In this document: positions 36,401-44,275 of the stretch, piece after piece
Layout of the letters: each line of letters opens with the position of its first letter
Numbering within the stretch: the stretch's first letter is position 1
From: Streptomyces olivaceus
GTDB taxonomy: Bacteria; Actinomycetota; Actinomycetes; Streptomycetales; Streptomycetaceae
Assembly: GCF_000721235.1 (NCBI RefSeq)
Contig: NZ_JOFH01000004.1
Location: 1-64,000 of the forward strand
Reading direction: 5' to 3'
DNA length: 64,000 nt
Made by a program: the position numbers and the translations under genes
The notes under the pieces: generated by a model
Databases searched by the model: none
What the model was told of the DNA's origin: nothing
Seen by the model: the letters and a program-made list of their open reading frames with translations, nothing else

Positions 36401-37420
36401 TCAGGCGTTCGCCGCGCCGCGCCCCAGGGTGCTCTCCCGCTCCGCGAGCCGGTGGTCGGCCCTGAAGCGGCGCGGCTCGGCCGGCTTGCCCCCGAGCCGG
36501 GCCAGCACCGACTCCACCGCCAGCCGGCCGATGGCCTCCTTGTCCGGGGACACCGAGGTGAGCGTCACCGCGCCGAACCGCCCCTCGACGACGTCGTCGA
36601 ACCCGACGACGGCGATGTCCTCGGGCACGCGCAGCCCTCGCGCGTGCAGCACCCGCATCGCCCCGATGGCCACGAGGTCGTTGTAGGCGAACACCGCGTC
36701 GGGCCGCCGCCCCGCCTCCAGGATCCGGGCCATCGCCGCCGCGCCGTCCGCGTGCCCCCACCCGTCGGTGTCGGCGACCAGCCCGTCGTCGGCGGGCAGC
36801 CCCGCTTCGGCCAGCTCCTCGCGCCAGCCGCGCACCCGCAGTTGGGCCGGTTCGCTGCGGCCGCGCCGGTCGCCGATGAACGCCACCTCCCGGCGGCCGA
36901 GGCCGATCAGGTGGCGGACCGCGGCACGTGCCGCCGCGACGTTGTCGATGGCGATGTGGTCGTACGGCAGGTCGTAGTCCCGTTCGCCGAGGAGCACCAT
37001 CGGCACGTCTCCCGTGCGGTCGCGCAGGTCCTCCGTCTCCAGCTCGATGGGACTGAGGATGAGCCCGTCGATCACCCGTGCCCGGAACCCCTGGCTGACC
37101 AGGATCTCCTGCTCCCGGCGTCCGCCGGTGTGGTCGAGGAGCACGGTGTAGTCGTGCGCGGCCGCCGCGTCGATGACGGCCGCGGCCAGTTCGGCGAAGT
37201 AGGGGTTCCCCAGTTCGGGCAGGGCGAGCGCGATGATGCCCGTGCGCCCCTTGCGCAGGTGGCGTGCGGTCAGGTTCGGCCGGTACCCGAGTTCGTCGAT
37301 GGACCGCTGGACGCGCTCCCGCATGGCCGCGGTGACGTAGGGATAGTCGTTGACCACGTTGGAGACGGTCTTGACGGAGACTCCCGCATGCGCGGCAACG
37401 TCCTTGAGGCTGACCCGCAC
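36401..37420 (-). CDS. LacI-family transcriptional regulator of the furanose locus
   Basis: About 339 residues. N-terminal LacI helix-turn-helix VSLKDVAAHAGVSVKTVSNVVND and hinge RPNLTARHLRKGRTG, then a periplasmic-binding-protein-like effector domain (GNPYFAELAAAVIDAAA, IDNVAAARAAVRHLIGLGRREVAFIGD, PDAVFAYNDLVAIGAMRVL). I chose the GTG at 37420 directly before RVSLKDV; an ATG at 37447 adds nine residues. It lies upstream of the importer operon on the same strand, with an operator-like palindrome 90 bp before its start, so autoregulation is likely. Effector presumably the imported sugar. Confidence 0.93.
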   Translation of the reverse strand: MRVSLKDVAAHAGVSVKTVSNVVNDYPYVTAAMRERVQRSIDELGYRPNLTARHLRKGRTGIIALALPELGNPYFAELAAAVIDAAAAHDYTVLLDHTGGRREQEILVSQGFRARVIDGLILSPIELETEDLRDRTGDVPMVLLGERDYDLPYDHIAIDNVAAARAAVRHLIGLGRREVAFIGDRRGRSEPAQLRVRGWREELAEAGLPADDGLVADTDGWGHADGAAAMARILEAGRRPDAVFAYNDLVAIGAMRVLHARGLRVPEDIAVVGFDDVVEGRFGAVTLTSVSPDKEAIGRLAVESVLARLGGKPAEPRRFRADHRLAERESTLGRGAANA

Positions 37421-37510
37421 GTCGAATCCCTCCGCAGCGGCCCCCACTCGGCGCCCGGTGCGCGAGGTCCTGTCTCCCGCTCCGGCCGGACTCCAAGCCT
37501 CTGGGCTGAA

Positions 37511-37526
37511 TTTACAACGTTATACA
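37511..37526. promoter_or_regulatory. LacI-type operator upstream of lacI-like gene
   Basis: TTTACAACGTTATACA, six of eight pairs around AACGTT, in the 385-base gap 37421-37805. The same gap has a TACAGT -10-like box at 37727-37732 serving the esterase. No gene seen in the gap. Confidence 0.55.
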
Positions 37527-37805
37527 GCCCGTCTCCGGGCACTGACAAGCGAATTGAACGCCCGCTCGGCGGCATCCTGGCCAGCCTCACCTCATCCTCA
37601 CATGGTGGCACCACCCGCCCGTGGCCGGGCACGTCCGCGACCGCCGCGCCGACGGTGGTTCTTCTTGCCACCGGACCGCCGGCAGCCATGGAGCATTCCC
37701 ACCTCGTGACGCCCCGCACCGGTCCCTACAGTGACGGCCACCACACCGGGTTGTCCCGGTCCGCCCCGGACCGGGCAGACCCCCCGTTCGAAGGGAGTGG
37801 AGCCA

Positions 37806-39452
37806 GTGAGGACGACGAGGCGTCTTGGTGCCGTGCTTCTCGGGACGGTGCTCGCGGCCGCGCCGGGGAACGCGGCGCCGGCCGACGGCGGCCACCGGAC
37901 CACCGTGGTGCGGACCGATCTGGGCAGGGTCGAGGGACTCGACCAGGGGCGGTCGAGCGGAACGTACTCCTGGCTGGGCATCCCCTATGCGCAACCGCCC
38001 GTGGGACCGCTGCGCTGGCGTGCCCCGGTGACGCACCGCCCGTGGCAGGGCCTGCGGGACGCCACCGCGTACGGGGACGGCTGCGCCCAGCAGGGCCGGC
38101 TCTTCAGCCCGGCACCGAGCGGTCCCCACTACGGGCTGGACGTCCGGGACGGCCTGGACGAGCCCGTCGGCGCCGAGGACTGCCTGACCCTCAACGTGTT
38201 CCGTCCCTCGACGGCGAAGAAGGACCTGCCGGTCGTCGTCTTCGTCCACGGCGGCAGCAATGTGGTCGGGTACTCGGCGGACCCGATGTACGACGGGCGC
38301 GCACTGGCGCGCGGGGCAGACGCGGTCGTGGTCACGGTCAACTACCGGCTGGGGGTCTTCGGTTGGCTCGACCTGCCCGGTCTGAAGACCGGCGACCCGG
38401 CCGGCGACTCGGGCAACTTCGGGACACTGGACCAGATCGAGGCCCTCCGCTTCGTCCGTCGCAACGCGTCCGCCTTCGGCGGTGACGCGTCGAACGTGAC
38501 CGTGATGGGCGAGTCCGCCGGTGCCGTCGACGTCTGGGCCCTCATGACGTCGCCCCTGAGCAGGGGCCTGATGGACAAGGCCGTCCCGCTCAGCGGCGGC
38601 CTCAAGTTCTCCGCTCCCGCCCAGGCTCGCACCTACGCCGAAGCCTTCCTCGACGAGGCCGTCGGCCCCGGCGGCAGCCGGGAGGAGGCCGTGCGACGGC
38701 TGCGGGAGCTGCCCGCGGACGACGTCGTGCGGGCCCAGGTACGCCGCGGTGCGGCCGTCGGCGATCCCCCGGCGGTGCTGGCGGACGGCGTCGTCCTGCC
38801 CGCGGACCACCACGACGTCGTCCGGACGGGCCGGCTGCGCGAGATGCCCGTGCTGGCGGGCAACACCTTCGAGGAAGGGAAGCTCTTCGGGTCACTCGTC
38901 GACGCCTACCGCCCTACCGACCGCGAGCGCTTCACCAAGCAGTACTTCTTCGATCCCGACGAGCCGTCCCCCTTCGGCGTCCGTGACTTCATCGCCGACC
39001 GCTACCTGCCGGCCGACGGCCCCGGCGGGTGGAACGAGGCGGCCGGACGGCTGACCGACAGCATCTTCACCGGGATCGTCCACGACTCCATGGACTCCAT
39101 GCGGGAGGCCGGCAACGAGCACCTGTACTACTACCAGTTCGGCTGGGACCGGGAACCGGCACCGTTCGACACCGTCTACGGTGCCGCGCACGCCATGGAC
39201 CTGCCCTTCGTCTTCGGCACCTTCGACGAGGGGCTGTTCACCTTCGCCTTCAGCCGCCGCAACGAACCGGGCCGCCTGCAGCTCTCGAAGCTGATGACGG
39301 AGAGCATCCGCGCCTTCGTGCGCACCGGGCGCCCGCAGCACCGCGGCCTCGGCGCGCACTGGGGCCGGTGGCCGCACAGCATGGTCTTCGACGCCACCGA
39401 CCGGAGCGCCGACACACGGCCCGGGTCGGCCGACGGCCGGTCTCGCGGGTGA
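37806..39452 (+). CDS. Secreted type-B carboxylesterase
   Basis: 548 residues with a signal peptide (VRTTRRLGAVLLGTVLAAAPGNA). Alpha/beta-hydrolase of the cholinesterase/type-B family: YSWLGIPYAQPPVGPLRW, EDCLTLNVFRP, oxyanion loop FVHGGSN, nucleophile elbow GESAGA. Acid and His residues would be in the C-terminal third (a catalytic-type GAAHAMDLPF segment is visible). GTG start with GAAGGGAG upstream. Hydrolyses carboxylic esters; substrate unknown. The 3' end runs into a short tandem repeat, so the last residues may vary between strains. Confidence 0.92.
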   Translation: MRTTRRLGAVLLGTVLAAAPGNAAPADGGHRTTVVRTDLGRVEGLDQGRSSGTYSWLGIPYAQPPVGPLRWRAPVTHRPWQGLRDATAYGDGCAQQGRLFSPAPSGPHYGLDVRDGLDEPVGAEDCLTLNVFRPSTAKKDLPVVVFVHGGSNVVGYSADPMYDGRALARGADAVVVTVNYRLGVFGWLDLPGLKTGDPAGDSGNFGTLDQIEALRFVRRNASAFGGDASNVTVMGESAGAVDVWALMTSPLSRGLMDKAVPLSGGLKFSAPAQARTYAEAFLDEAVGPGGSREEAVRRLRELPADDVVRAQVRRGAAVGDPPAVLADGVVLPADHHDVVRTGRLREMPVLAGNTFEEGKLFGSLVDAYRPTDRERFTKQYFFDPDEPSPFGVRDFIADRYLPADGPGGWNEAAGRLTDSIFTGIVHDSMDSMREAGNEHLYYYQFGWDREPAPFDTVYGAAHAMDLPFVFGTFDEGLFTFAFSRRNEPGRLQLSKLMTESIRAFVRTGRPQHRGLGAHWGRWPHSMVFDATDRSADTRPGSADGRSRG

Positions 39453-39469
39453 CGGCCGGTCTCGCGGCT
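39432..39469 (+). repeat. 19-bp tandem direct repeat at the end of the esterase gene
   Basis: Two copies of GACGGCCGGTCTCGCGG followed by GT or CT, directly adjacent, with the start of a third. The first copy and the esterase stop codon overlap. Confidence 0.7.
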
Positions 39470-39512
39470 GACGGACGCGGTGCGGAGGCTCCCGGCTCGT
39501 TCCGGGGCCGGA

Positions 39513-39574
39513 GGCCGGGGCACGCCGAGCGGGGCCGGGGCCGGGGGGCCGGGGCACGCCGGGCGGGGCCGGGG
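39513..39574 (+). repeat. 28-bp direct repeat, one mismatch, 34-bp period
   Basis: GGCCGGGGCACGCCG-A/G-GCGGGGCCGGGG occurs at 39513-39540 and 39547-39574 in the gap between the esterase and the convergent zinc-ribbon gene. Low complexity, probably slippage; may also act as terminator spacer. Confidence 0.6.
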
Positions 39575-39598
39575 GCGAGGCGCGCCGGGCGGCCGCCC

Positions 39599-39856
39599 TC
39601 ATCCCTGGTCGTAGTCCGTCGCGCCCGGCAGCGTACTGGTCCCCTCCCACCACGGGTTGGTCCAGCCGCAGACCCCGCAGGAGTACCGCCCGTTCACTCC
39701 GGCGATCTCCGTGCCGCACAGTCCGCACTGCGTCGTCGTGATCTGCTGGCCGTCCAGGAAGGCGGCCGCCGTCGCGGCCACGTCCGGACACGGCACCGGC
39801 GCGGGTGCCGGTTCGGGTGCCGGTGCCGGTTCGGCGGTCTTGCGGCTTTTCGTCAC
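39599..39856 (-). CDS. Small zinc-ribbon protein
   Basis: 85 residues from GTG. An N-terminal Pro/Ala/Glu-rich tail (TAEPAPAPEPAPAPVP) leads into a four-cysteine ribbon: QCGLCGTEI and YSCGVCGWTNPWWEG, a CxxC...CxxC treble-clef pattern. Probably a zinc-binding adaptor; function unknown. It follows the SDR on the same strand with a 59-base gap. Confidence 0.65.
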   Translation of the reverse strand: MTKSRKTAEPAPAPEPAPAPVPCPDVAATAAAFLDGQQITTTQCGLCGTEIAGVNGRYSCGVCGWTNPWWEGTSTLPGATDYDQG

Positions 39857-39915
39857 GCCCGTGAGCCTACGCGCGTTTCGGGTCCGGACGGAGCCCGCTG
39901 CTCCAGCCCCCTCCG

Positions 39916-40899
39916 TCAGGAGCCGAGCAGCCGCTCGCTCAACTCCCAGAGGCGCGCGGCGTTCTGCGGGTCGATGGAGTGGGACGCCGCGTCCGCCGGG
40001 AGGCTGTCCGCCGTCACCGGCCGGTGTTCGTCGTCCAGCGGTGCCACATCGCTGTCCTTCAGATAGACGCCGCCGACGTCTGCGAGGAGCGGGCTCGCGG
40101 CGCCGAACACGACGGTCGCGGCGCCCTGCTGCACCGTCTTCTTCCCGACCACCGGGTCGATGACCGGCCTGCCGTCCTCGTAGATCAGTCCGGCGGCACG
40201 CAGCCCGTCCGTTCCGGCCGCGCTGTTGAGCGCCGTACCCACGACCACGCCCGGATGGACCGCGTAGCCGCGGATGCCGTCCCCGGCCCAGCGGCGGTCC
40301 AAATCGACGGTGAAGAGGACGTTGGCGTTCTTCGACTGGGCGTAGGCCAGTTGCGGGGTGTAGTCGCCGGAGTCGAAGTGCGGGTCGTTCCAGCGGATGG
40401 TGGAGAAGCGGTGGGCGCCGGAGGTGACGTTGACCACGCGGGCTCCGTGCGCCGCCCGCAGAGCGGGCAGCAGGGCGCGCGTGAGCTGGAAGTGGCCGAG
40501 ATGGTTGACGGCGAACTGCAACTCGTAGCCCCGTGAGTCCACTTCCCGCTCCTGGGGAGCCGCCACCCCCGCGCAGTTCACCAGAACGTGCAGGGGGCGC
40601 CCGGAAGCGTTCCACCGGTCGGCGAACGCGTCGACCGAGGCGGGGTCGGCGAGGTCGAGCCGGCCGATCTGCACGCCGTCGAGGCCGGCCAGGGCTTCCC
40701 GCGCCCGCTCCGGGCTGCGTGAACCGACGGTCACCGACGCACCCCGCGCCGTCAGGGCTCGGGTGGCTTCGCGGCCGATGCCCGCGTGCCCGCCGGTGAC
40801 GACGATGTTCCGGCCGGTCAGGTCGGTGCCGGCCAGTACCTCGTCGGCCGTCGAGGCCGGTGTGAATCCGGACCCGATGGGCCGCTGCTGGTGAGTCAT
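39916..40899 (-). CDS. Short-chain dehydrogenase/reductase (WW-oxidoreductase-like)
   Basis: 327 residues. NAD(P) motif TGGHAGIG, NCAG in VLVNCAGVA, and catalytic Ser in VNVTSGAH with Tyr and Lys in YAQSKNANVL. Long C-terminal part resembles retinol-dehydrogenase/WWOX-like SDRs common in actinobacteria. Start chosen at MTHQQRP after a GAGGACAAG sequence. The frame further upstream encodes only a 9-bp tandem repeat. Confidence 0.92.
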   Translation of the reverse strand: MTHQQRPIGSGFTPASTADEVLAGTDLTGRNIVVTGGHAGIGREATRALTARGASVTVGSRSPERAREALAGLDGVQIGRLDLADPASVDAFADRWNASGRPLHVLVNCAGVAAPQEREVDSRGYELQFAVNHLGHFQLTRALLPALRAAHGARVVNVTSGAHRFSTIRWNDPHFDSGDYTPQLAYAQSKNANVLFTVDLDRRWAGDGIRGYAVHPGVVVGTALNSAAGTDGLRAAGLIYEDGRPVIDPVVGKKTVQQGAATVVFGAASPLLADVGGVYLKDSDVAPLDDEHRPVTADSLPADAASHSIDPQNAARLWELSERLLGS

Positions 40900-40942
40900 G
40901 TGCTTGTCCTCTTCTTCATCGGGTTCATCGGGGTGTCGCGTT

Positions 40943-40976
40943 CGTCGGCTCGTCGGGCTCGTCGGGCTCGTCGGGG
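40943..40976 (+). repeat. 9-bp tandem repeat (CGTCGGGCT)
   Basis: Two perfect and two partial copies upstream of the SDR start, next to a doubled TTCATCGGG. Promoter-proximal low-complexity DNA. Confidence 0.6.
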
Positions 40977-41051
40977 TGGCGTACCGCCTCGTCTTCCCGG
41001 GCACCGCCCGGCCCGGGTTGCGGTCCGGACAGGGCCCGTCCGCCGGTCCGC

Positions 41052-42035
41052 CTACTTCGACTCGACACGTCCGACCGCTTCGGGGCCGGTCGTCAGCTCC
41101 TGCCGGGCCTGCTTCCAGGCGTCGTCGCCACGGCCGAACCGGGAGTGCAGGTAGGCCGCGCTCAGCCGGGCGATCGCGGCGACGTGACCGGGGTTCTCGT
41201 CCGACAACTGCGCGCTCTCGGCCGCGTCGTACCCCTGGATGCCGCCGAGCAGGTGCCCCGCGCCGAAGACGGTGAGCAGGGTCTTGGCCCCGGGGGCGAG
41301 GTGGTAGGGGTCGTAGTGCCAGGCCGGCCCCATGTCCGTGAAGTGCCGGGAGTCGTCCTGGTCACCGGCCACGACCAGCGCGGGCCCGGTCATCGTGGTG
41401 AAGTCGACGGTGCGGAACACCGGCACCTGGTCGGCCATCGGCCCGTTGAGGGTGTCGCCGCCCCGGCCGGGCGCGGCCAGCAGCAGGCCCTGCTTGATCC
41501 GCGGTTCCAGAAGGCTCACCCGCTCTCCCGAGTCGGGGTCGGTGACGCCCGCGCCCAGCAGGAGTTCGGCCGTCGAGCCGCCCAGGGAGTGCCCCGCGAC
41601 GGCCACCGCCTCGCGATCGAGGCGCCCGGCGAGCAGCGGCACGGCTTTCTCGATCTCGTCCAGGTGGTCGAGGACGTGGATCATGTCCTCGGCGCGTGAA
41701 CGCCAGAACAGCGGCGCGCCGGCGGTGGTCTCCCACAGGTGGCCGAGCCGTCGGGAGCTGAGGTGCGTGGGCTGGACCACGACGAATCCGGCCGCCGCCC
41801 ACCGCTGGGCGACCGGCGCGTAGCCGTCCTCCGAGGACAGGCTGAGGGATCCGCCGTGACCGTGGGAGAGCAGGATGAGCGGCAGGTCGGTCCCGGTCTC
41901 GGGCGCGGTGACCCGCAGTGTCAGGTCCGCGGGGCGGCCCGGGACCCGCAGCGTCACGGGGGCGTAGGACAACACGGGGGTGGCCTCGCGGACGGTGCCG
42001 GGAGCGGATGCGGATGCGGATGCGGATGCAGGCAT
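41052..42035 (-). CDS. Alpha/beta-hydrolase (dienelactone-hydrolase/PAF-acetylhydrolase-like)
   Basis: 327 residues. Oxyanion strand LILLSHGHGGS, nucleophile elbow VAGHSLGGST, acid in VVAGDQDD, His in FGAGHLLGG. The N-terminus has an Ala-Ser repeat (ASASASASAP) and no clear signal peptide. ATG at 42035 follows AAAGGAA. Divergent from a TetR gene across three operator-like repeats, so it is probably induced by the TetR ligand, which may be its substrate. Confidence 0.9.
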   Translation of the reverse strand: MPASASASASAPGTVREATPVLSYAPVTLRVPGRPADLTLRVTAPETGTDLPLILLSHGHGGSLSLSSEDGYAPVAQRWAAAGFVVVQPTHLSSRRLGHLWETTAGAPLFWRSRAEDMIHVLDHLDEIEKAVPLLAGRLDREAVAVAGHSLGGSTAELLLGAGVTDPDSGERVSLLEPRIKQGLLLAAPGRGGDTLNGPMADQVPVFRTVDFTTMTGPALVVAGDQDDSRHFTDMGPAWHYDPYHLAPGAKTLLTVFGAGHLLGGIQGYDAAESAQLSDENPGHVAAIARLSAAYLHSRFGRGDDAWKQARQELTTGPEAVGRVESK

Positions 42036-42117
42036 GGTCTGTGTTCCTTTCGGCGCGCCGGCGGGGGCCGGCCCCGCAGGGGCGGTGGAAGCGTCCGGTC
42101 GCCGCTTCCGCAGCAAT

Positions 42118-42180
42118 CGGAACATCGCTCCGCTTACTTTACGGAACATTGTTCCGCTTAGCAAGCGGAGTATCGTTCCG
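42118..42180. promoter_or_regulatory. Three 15-bp operators at exact 24-bp spacing (TetR/hydrolase promoter)
   Basis: CGGAACATCGCTCCG at 42118, CGGAACATTGTTCCG at 42142 (perfect palindrome with central T) and CGGAGTATCGTTCCG at 42166. Each start is 24 bases after the previous one. They fill the divergent region between the hydrolase (minus) and TetR (plus) genes, so the adjacent TetR is the natural ligand. Confidence 0.8.
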
Positions 42181-42238
42181 CATCGGTCCGCATGCCGCGA
42201 GAACCTGCATGCCACGAGACCACGAGAAGGAGAGTGCG

Positions 42239-42829
42239 GTGCCCACCACGGACGGGTCGGACACGGGCGGGACGGCCCGGCACATGCGCGCCGACGCCCG
42301 GCGCAACCAGGAGAAACTGCTGGCCGCGGCCGCCGAGGTGTTCGTCGGCTCGGGCGTCGACGCGCCGATCCGCCAGATCGCGGCCAGGGCGGGCGTCGGC
42401 ATGGGAACCATCTACCGGCACTTCCCGACCCGCTCGGACCTCGTCGTGGCCGTCTTCCGCCACCAGATCGAGGAGTGCGCCGAAGCCGGGCTGAGGCTCC
42501 TGTCCGAGGCCGGATCCCCGTTCACCGCGCTGCAGCGGTGGATCGACCTCTTCGTCGACCTTCTGGTCACCAAGCACGGTCTCGCCCAGGCGCTGCAGTC
42601 GGACAACAGTCGGTTCGCCCCGCTGCACGCCTACTTCCTCGACCGCCTGCAGCCCGTAGCCACGCGCCTTCTCGACGCCGCCGCGGAGGCCGGCGAGATC
42701 CGGCCGGGCATCCACCCCTACGAGCTGCTGCGAGGCATCGGCAATCTCTGCATCGGGCACGACGACGATCCCCGCTACGACCCCCGCCGGCTGATCACAC
42801 TGCTGCTGCAGGGACTCCGCCGCCCCTGA
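42239..42829 (+). CDS. TetR-family regulator
   Basis: 196 residues. Helix-turn-helix APIRQIAARAGVGMGTIYRHFPTRSDLV is textbook TetR; C-terminal domain is of the TetR_C_SbtR-like type (LQSDNSRFAPLHAYFLDRLQPV). Start is GTG at 42239 with GAAGGAGA upstream; an ATG 17 codons earlier overlaps operator DNA. Divergent hydrolase and triple operator make it the likely local repressor. Confidence 0.93.
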   Translation: MPTTDGSDTGGTARHMRADARRNQEKLLAAAAEVFVGSGVDAPIRQIAARAGVGMGTIYRHFPTRSDLVVAVFRHQIEECAEAGLRLLSEAGSPFTALQRWIDLFVDLLVTKHGLAQALQSDNSRFAPLHAYFLDRLQPVATRLLDAAAEAGEIRPGIHPYELLRGIGNLCIGHDDDPRYDPRRLITLLLQGLRRP

Positions 42830-42875
42830 CTCACTCGCCACCGGCTCCCCGGCCCGGCCGGCCCAGGGGCGGTCG

Positions 42876-43520
42876 GTGCAGGTACGGCGCCTCAGCCCGC
42901 GGCACCCCCTCGACCGGACGGCGGAGAGAGGGGTGGCGGTCCGCTGTTCCGCCGGGAGCGCTACCCGGCATCCCGCGCCGGAGCACACCGTCGCGCCGAA
43001 GGCGGACGAGTTCGGTCCGCTGCCAGGGCCGCGCCCGTGCGAGCCCGTCGGACTCGGCGCCGCGGTACGCCGCAGGTGGCCGTCGTCGCCGGTGGAGGTG
43101 CTGCTCGACACGGACCGGCCCGTTCTGCTCGACCACTGCTCCGACGGCGAGCGGGAGTGGCGGGCGGTCCTCCAGCGGGCGTCCCGGACGGACGCCGGAC
43201 GGCTGGGTGTGCCGATCCGCTCCCGGCGGCTGTCGCTGGACGACTTGCGCGGTGCGGTCGGCCGGGGTGAGCACGTGCTGCTGCTGGTCTCGCTGGCCGC
43301 GATGCAGGGGTTCGACGTACCGCACTGGGTGCTCTGCCACGCCGTCGTGCCGGGGGCCGTGGTGCTGGAGGACCCGTGGTTCAACACGGGGGCCGGGGAC
43401 ACCTGGGCCGACGCCCATCTGCTGCCCGTCGCCGACGCGTCGCTCGACGCGATGTCCCTGCTGACGGATCGCCCGTTCCGCGGCGCCGTCCGCATCGGCC
43501 GCCCGACGCGCCGGGACTGA
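42876..43520 (+). pseudogene. 5'-truncated C39-peptidase-like (DUF3335-type) remnant
   Basis: The readable frame is about 214 codons, but only the part from about 42960 looks like protein. It matches the second half of actinobacterial C39-like proteins: GPRPCEPVGLGAAVRRR in place of a GGCxPxGLALAA segment, then LLDTDRPVLLD, ELGVPxxxRRLxLDDLR-like LGVPIRSRRLSLDDLR, and PHWVLCH...VLEDPWF with the catalytic-type His. The N-terminal half, which carries the YxQTTxxTCGPAAL catalytic Cys, is missing. No ribosome site before the GTG. Most likely a decayed gene; a shortened functional protein is less likely. Confidence 0.55.
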
Positions 43521-43661
43521 ACCCGCGCGGGGAACTCGCCGCGGCTTCCCGGCCTTCCCCGCGCTCCTCGCTCTCCCCGCCCCGCCCCCCCGCCTCCGCG
43601 TGCTCGGCCGGTGCGCGGAGGCGGAGGGTCGACCGCACGCCCCGGTGGCGTCGAGGGATCG

Positions 43662-43961
43662 TCAGAGGCCGAGGCCGCCCGCGACCGAGAGCTCCTGGTT
43701 GGTGAACTCCCCCGTCAGCAGGGGCATGGCCCTGCCGATGGCCTCCTTCGCCCCCGGCAGTTCCAGCGACGCGTCGTGGTGCTCCTTGGTCTTCCAGACC
43801 TCCGTCACCCAGATCGTCGTGTCGTCCTCGTCGGCCAGGCCCACGACGTAGCTGTCGCATCCCGCCTCCCGGAGGCCCTCCGCGGCGCTCAGCAGGATCG
43901 AGGCCACCTCCTCGCGGAAGCCGGGCCGGGTCTTCATCGATGCCAGGCAGCCGTAGGTCAC
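43662..43961 (-). CDS. Antibiotic-biosynthesis-monooxygenase (ABM) fold protein, putative quinol monooxygenase
   Basis: 99 residues forming a ferredoxin-like ABM fold by pattern: FREEVASILLSAAEGLREAGCDSYVVGLADEDDTTIWVTEVWKT with helix and strands in the usual order, and KEAIGRAMPLL. GTG start with GAGGAGA upstream. YgiN-like members oxidise quinols or act on polyketides; function here unknown. It ends the stretch before the 2-MIB operon but is on the other strand. Confidence 0.85.
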   Translation of the reverse strand: MTYGCLASMKTRPGFREEVASILLSAAEGLREAGCDSYVVGLADEDDTTIWVTEVWKTKEHHDASLELPGAKEAIGRAMPLLTGEFTNQELSVAGGLGL

Positions 43962-44275
43962 ACCGGGTTCCCGTCTCCTCGGGCGGACCGGACGTCCGCC
44001 ACGGCAGCACCCTGCCACACCCCCCACGAACGCGACGGGCGCCGGCCGGAACCCGGGTGACGGGTGGGGCGGTTTCCCTGCCGTGGGGCGTGCGGGCAGG
44101 ACGCGAGTGCGCCGTTCGCCTCATCAAGGAGGTTTGTGCACCTTGACCGCAAGACCGACCCCTTCACGCCGTATCCGAAGGATGTCCGGCACTGGTTGTC
44201 TTGGCGTTGCGCACGGCCACCTCGGGCACCACCGGTCGTTCCCGCTCACTTCTGCTCGTTCGCCTGGGAGGCCAC
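43962..44275. promoter_or_regulatory. Divergent promoter region of ABM gene and 2-MIB operon
   Basis: 314 bases without a supported gene. A perfect AAGGAGG at 44126-44132 precedes a GTG (44136) and a TTG (44143), suggesting either a short leader ORF or a decoy ribosome site about 140 bp before the encapsulin start. Too weak to call a gene. Confidence 0.3.
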
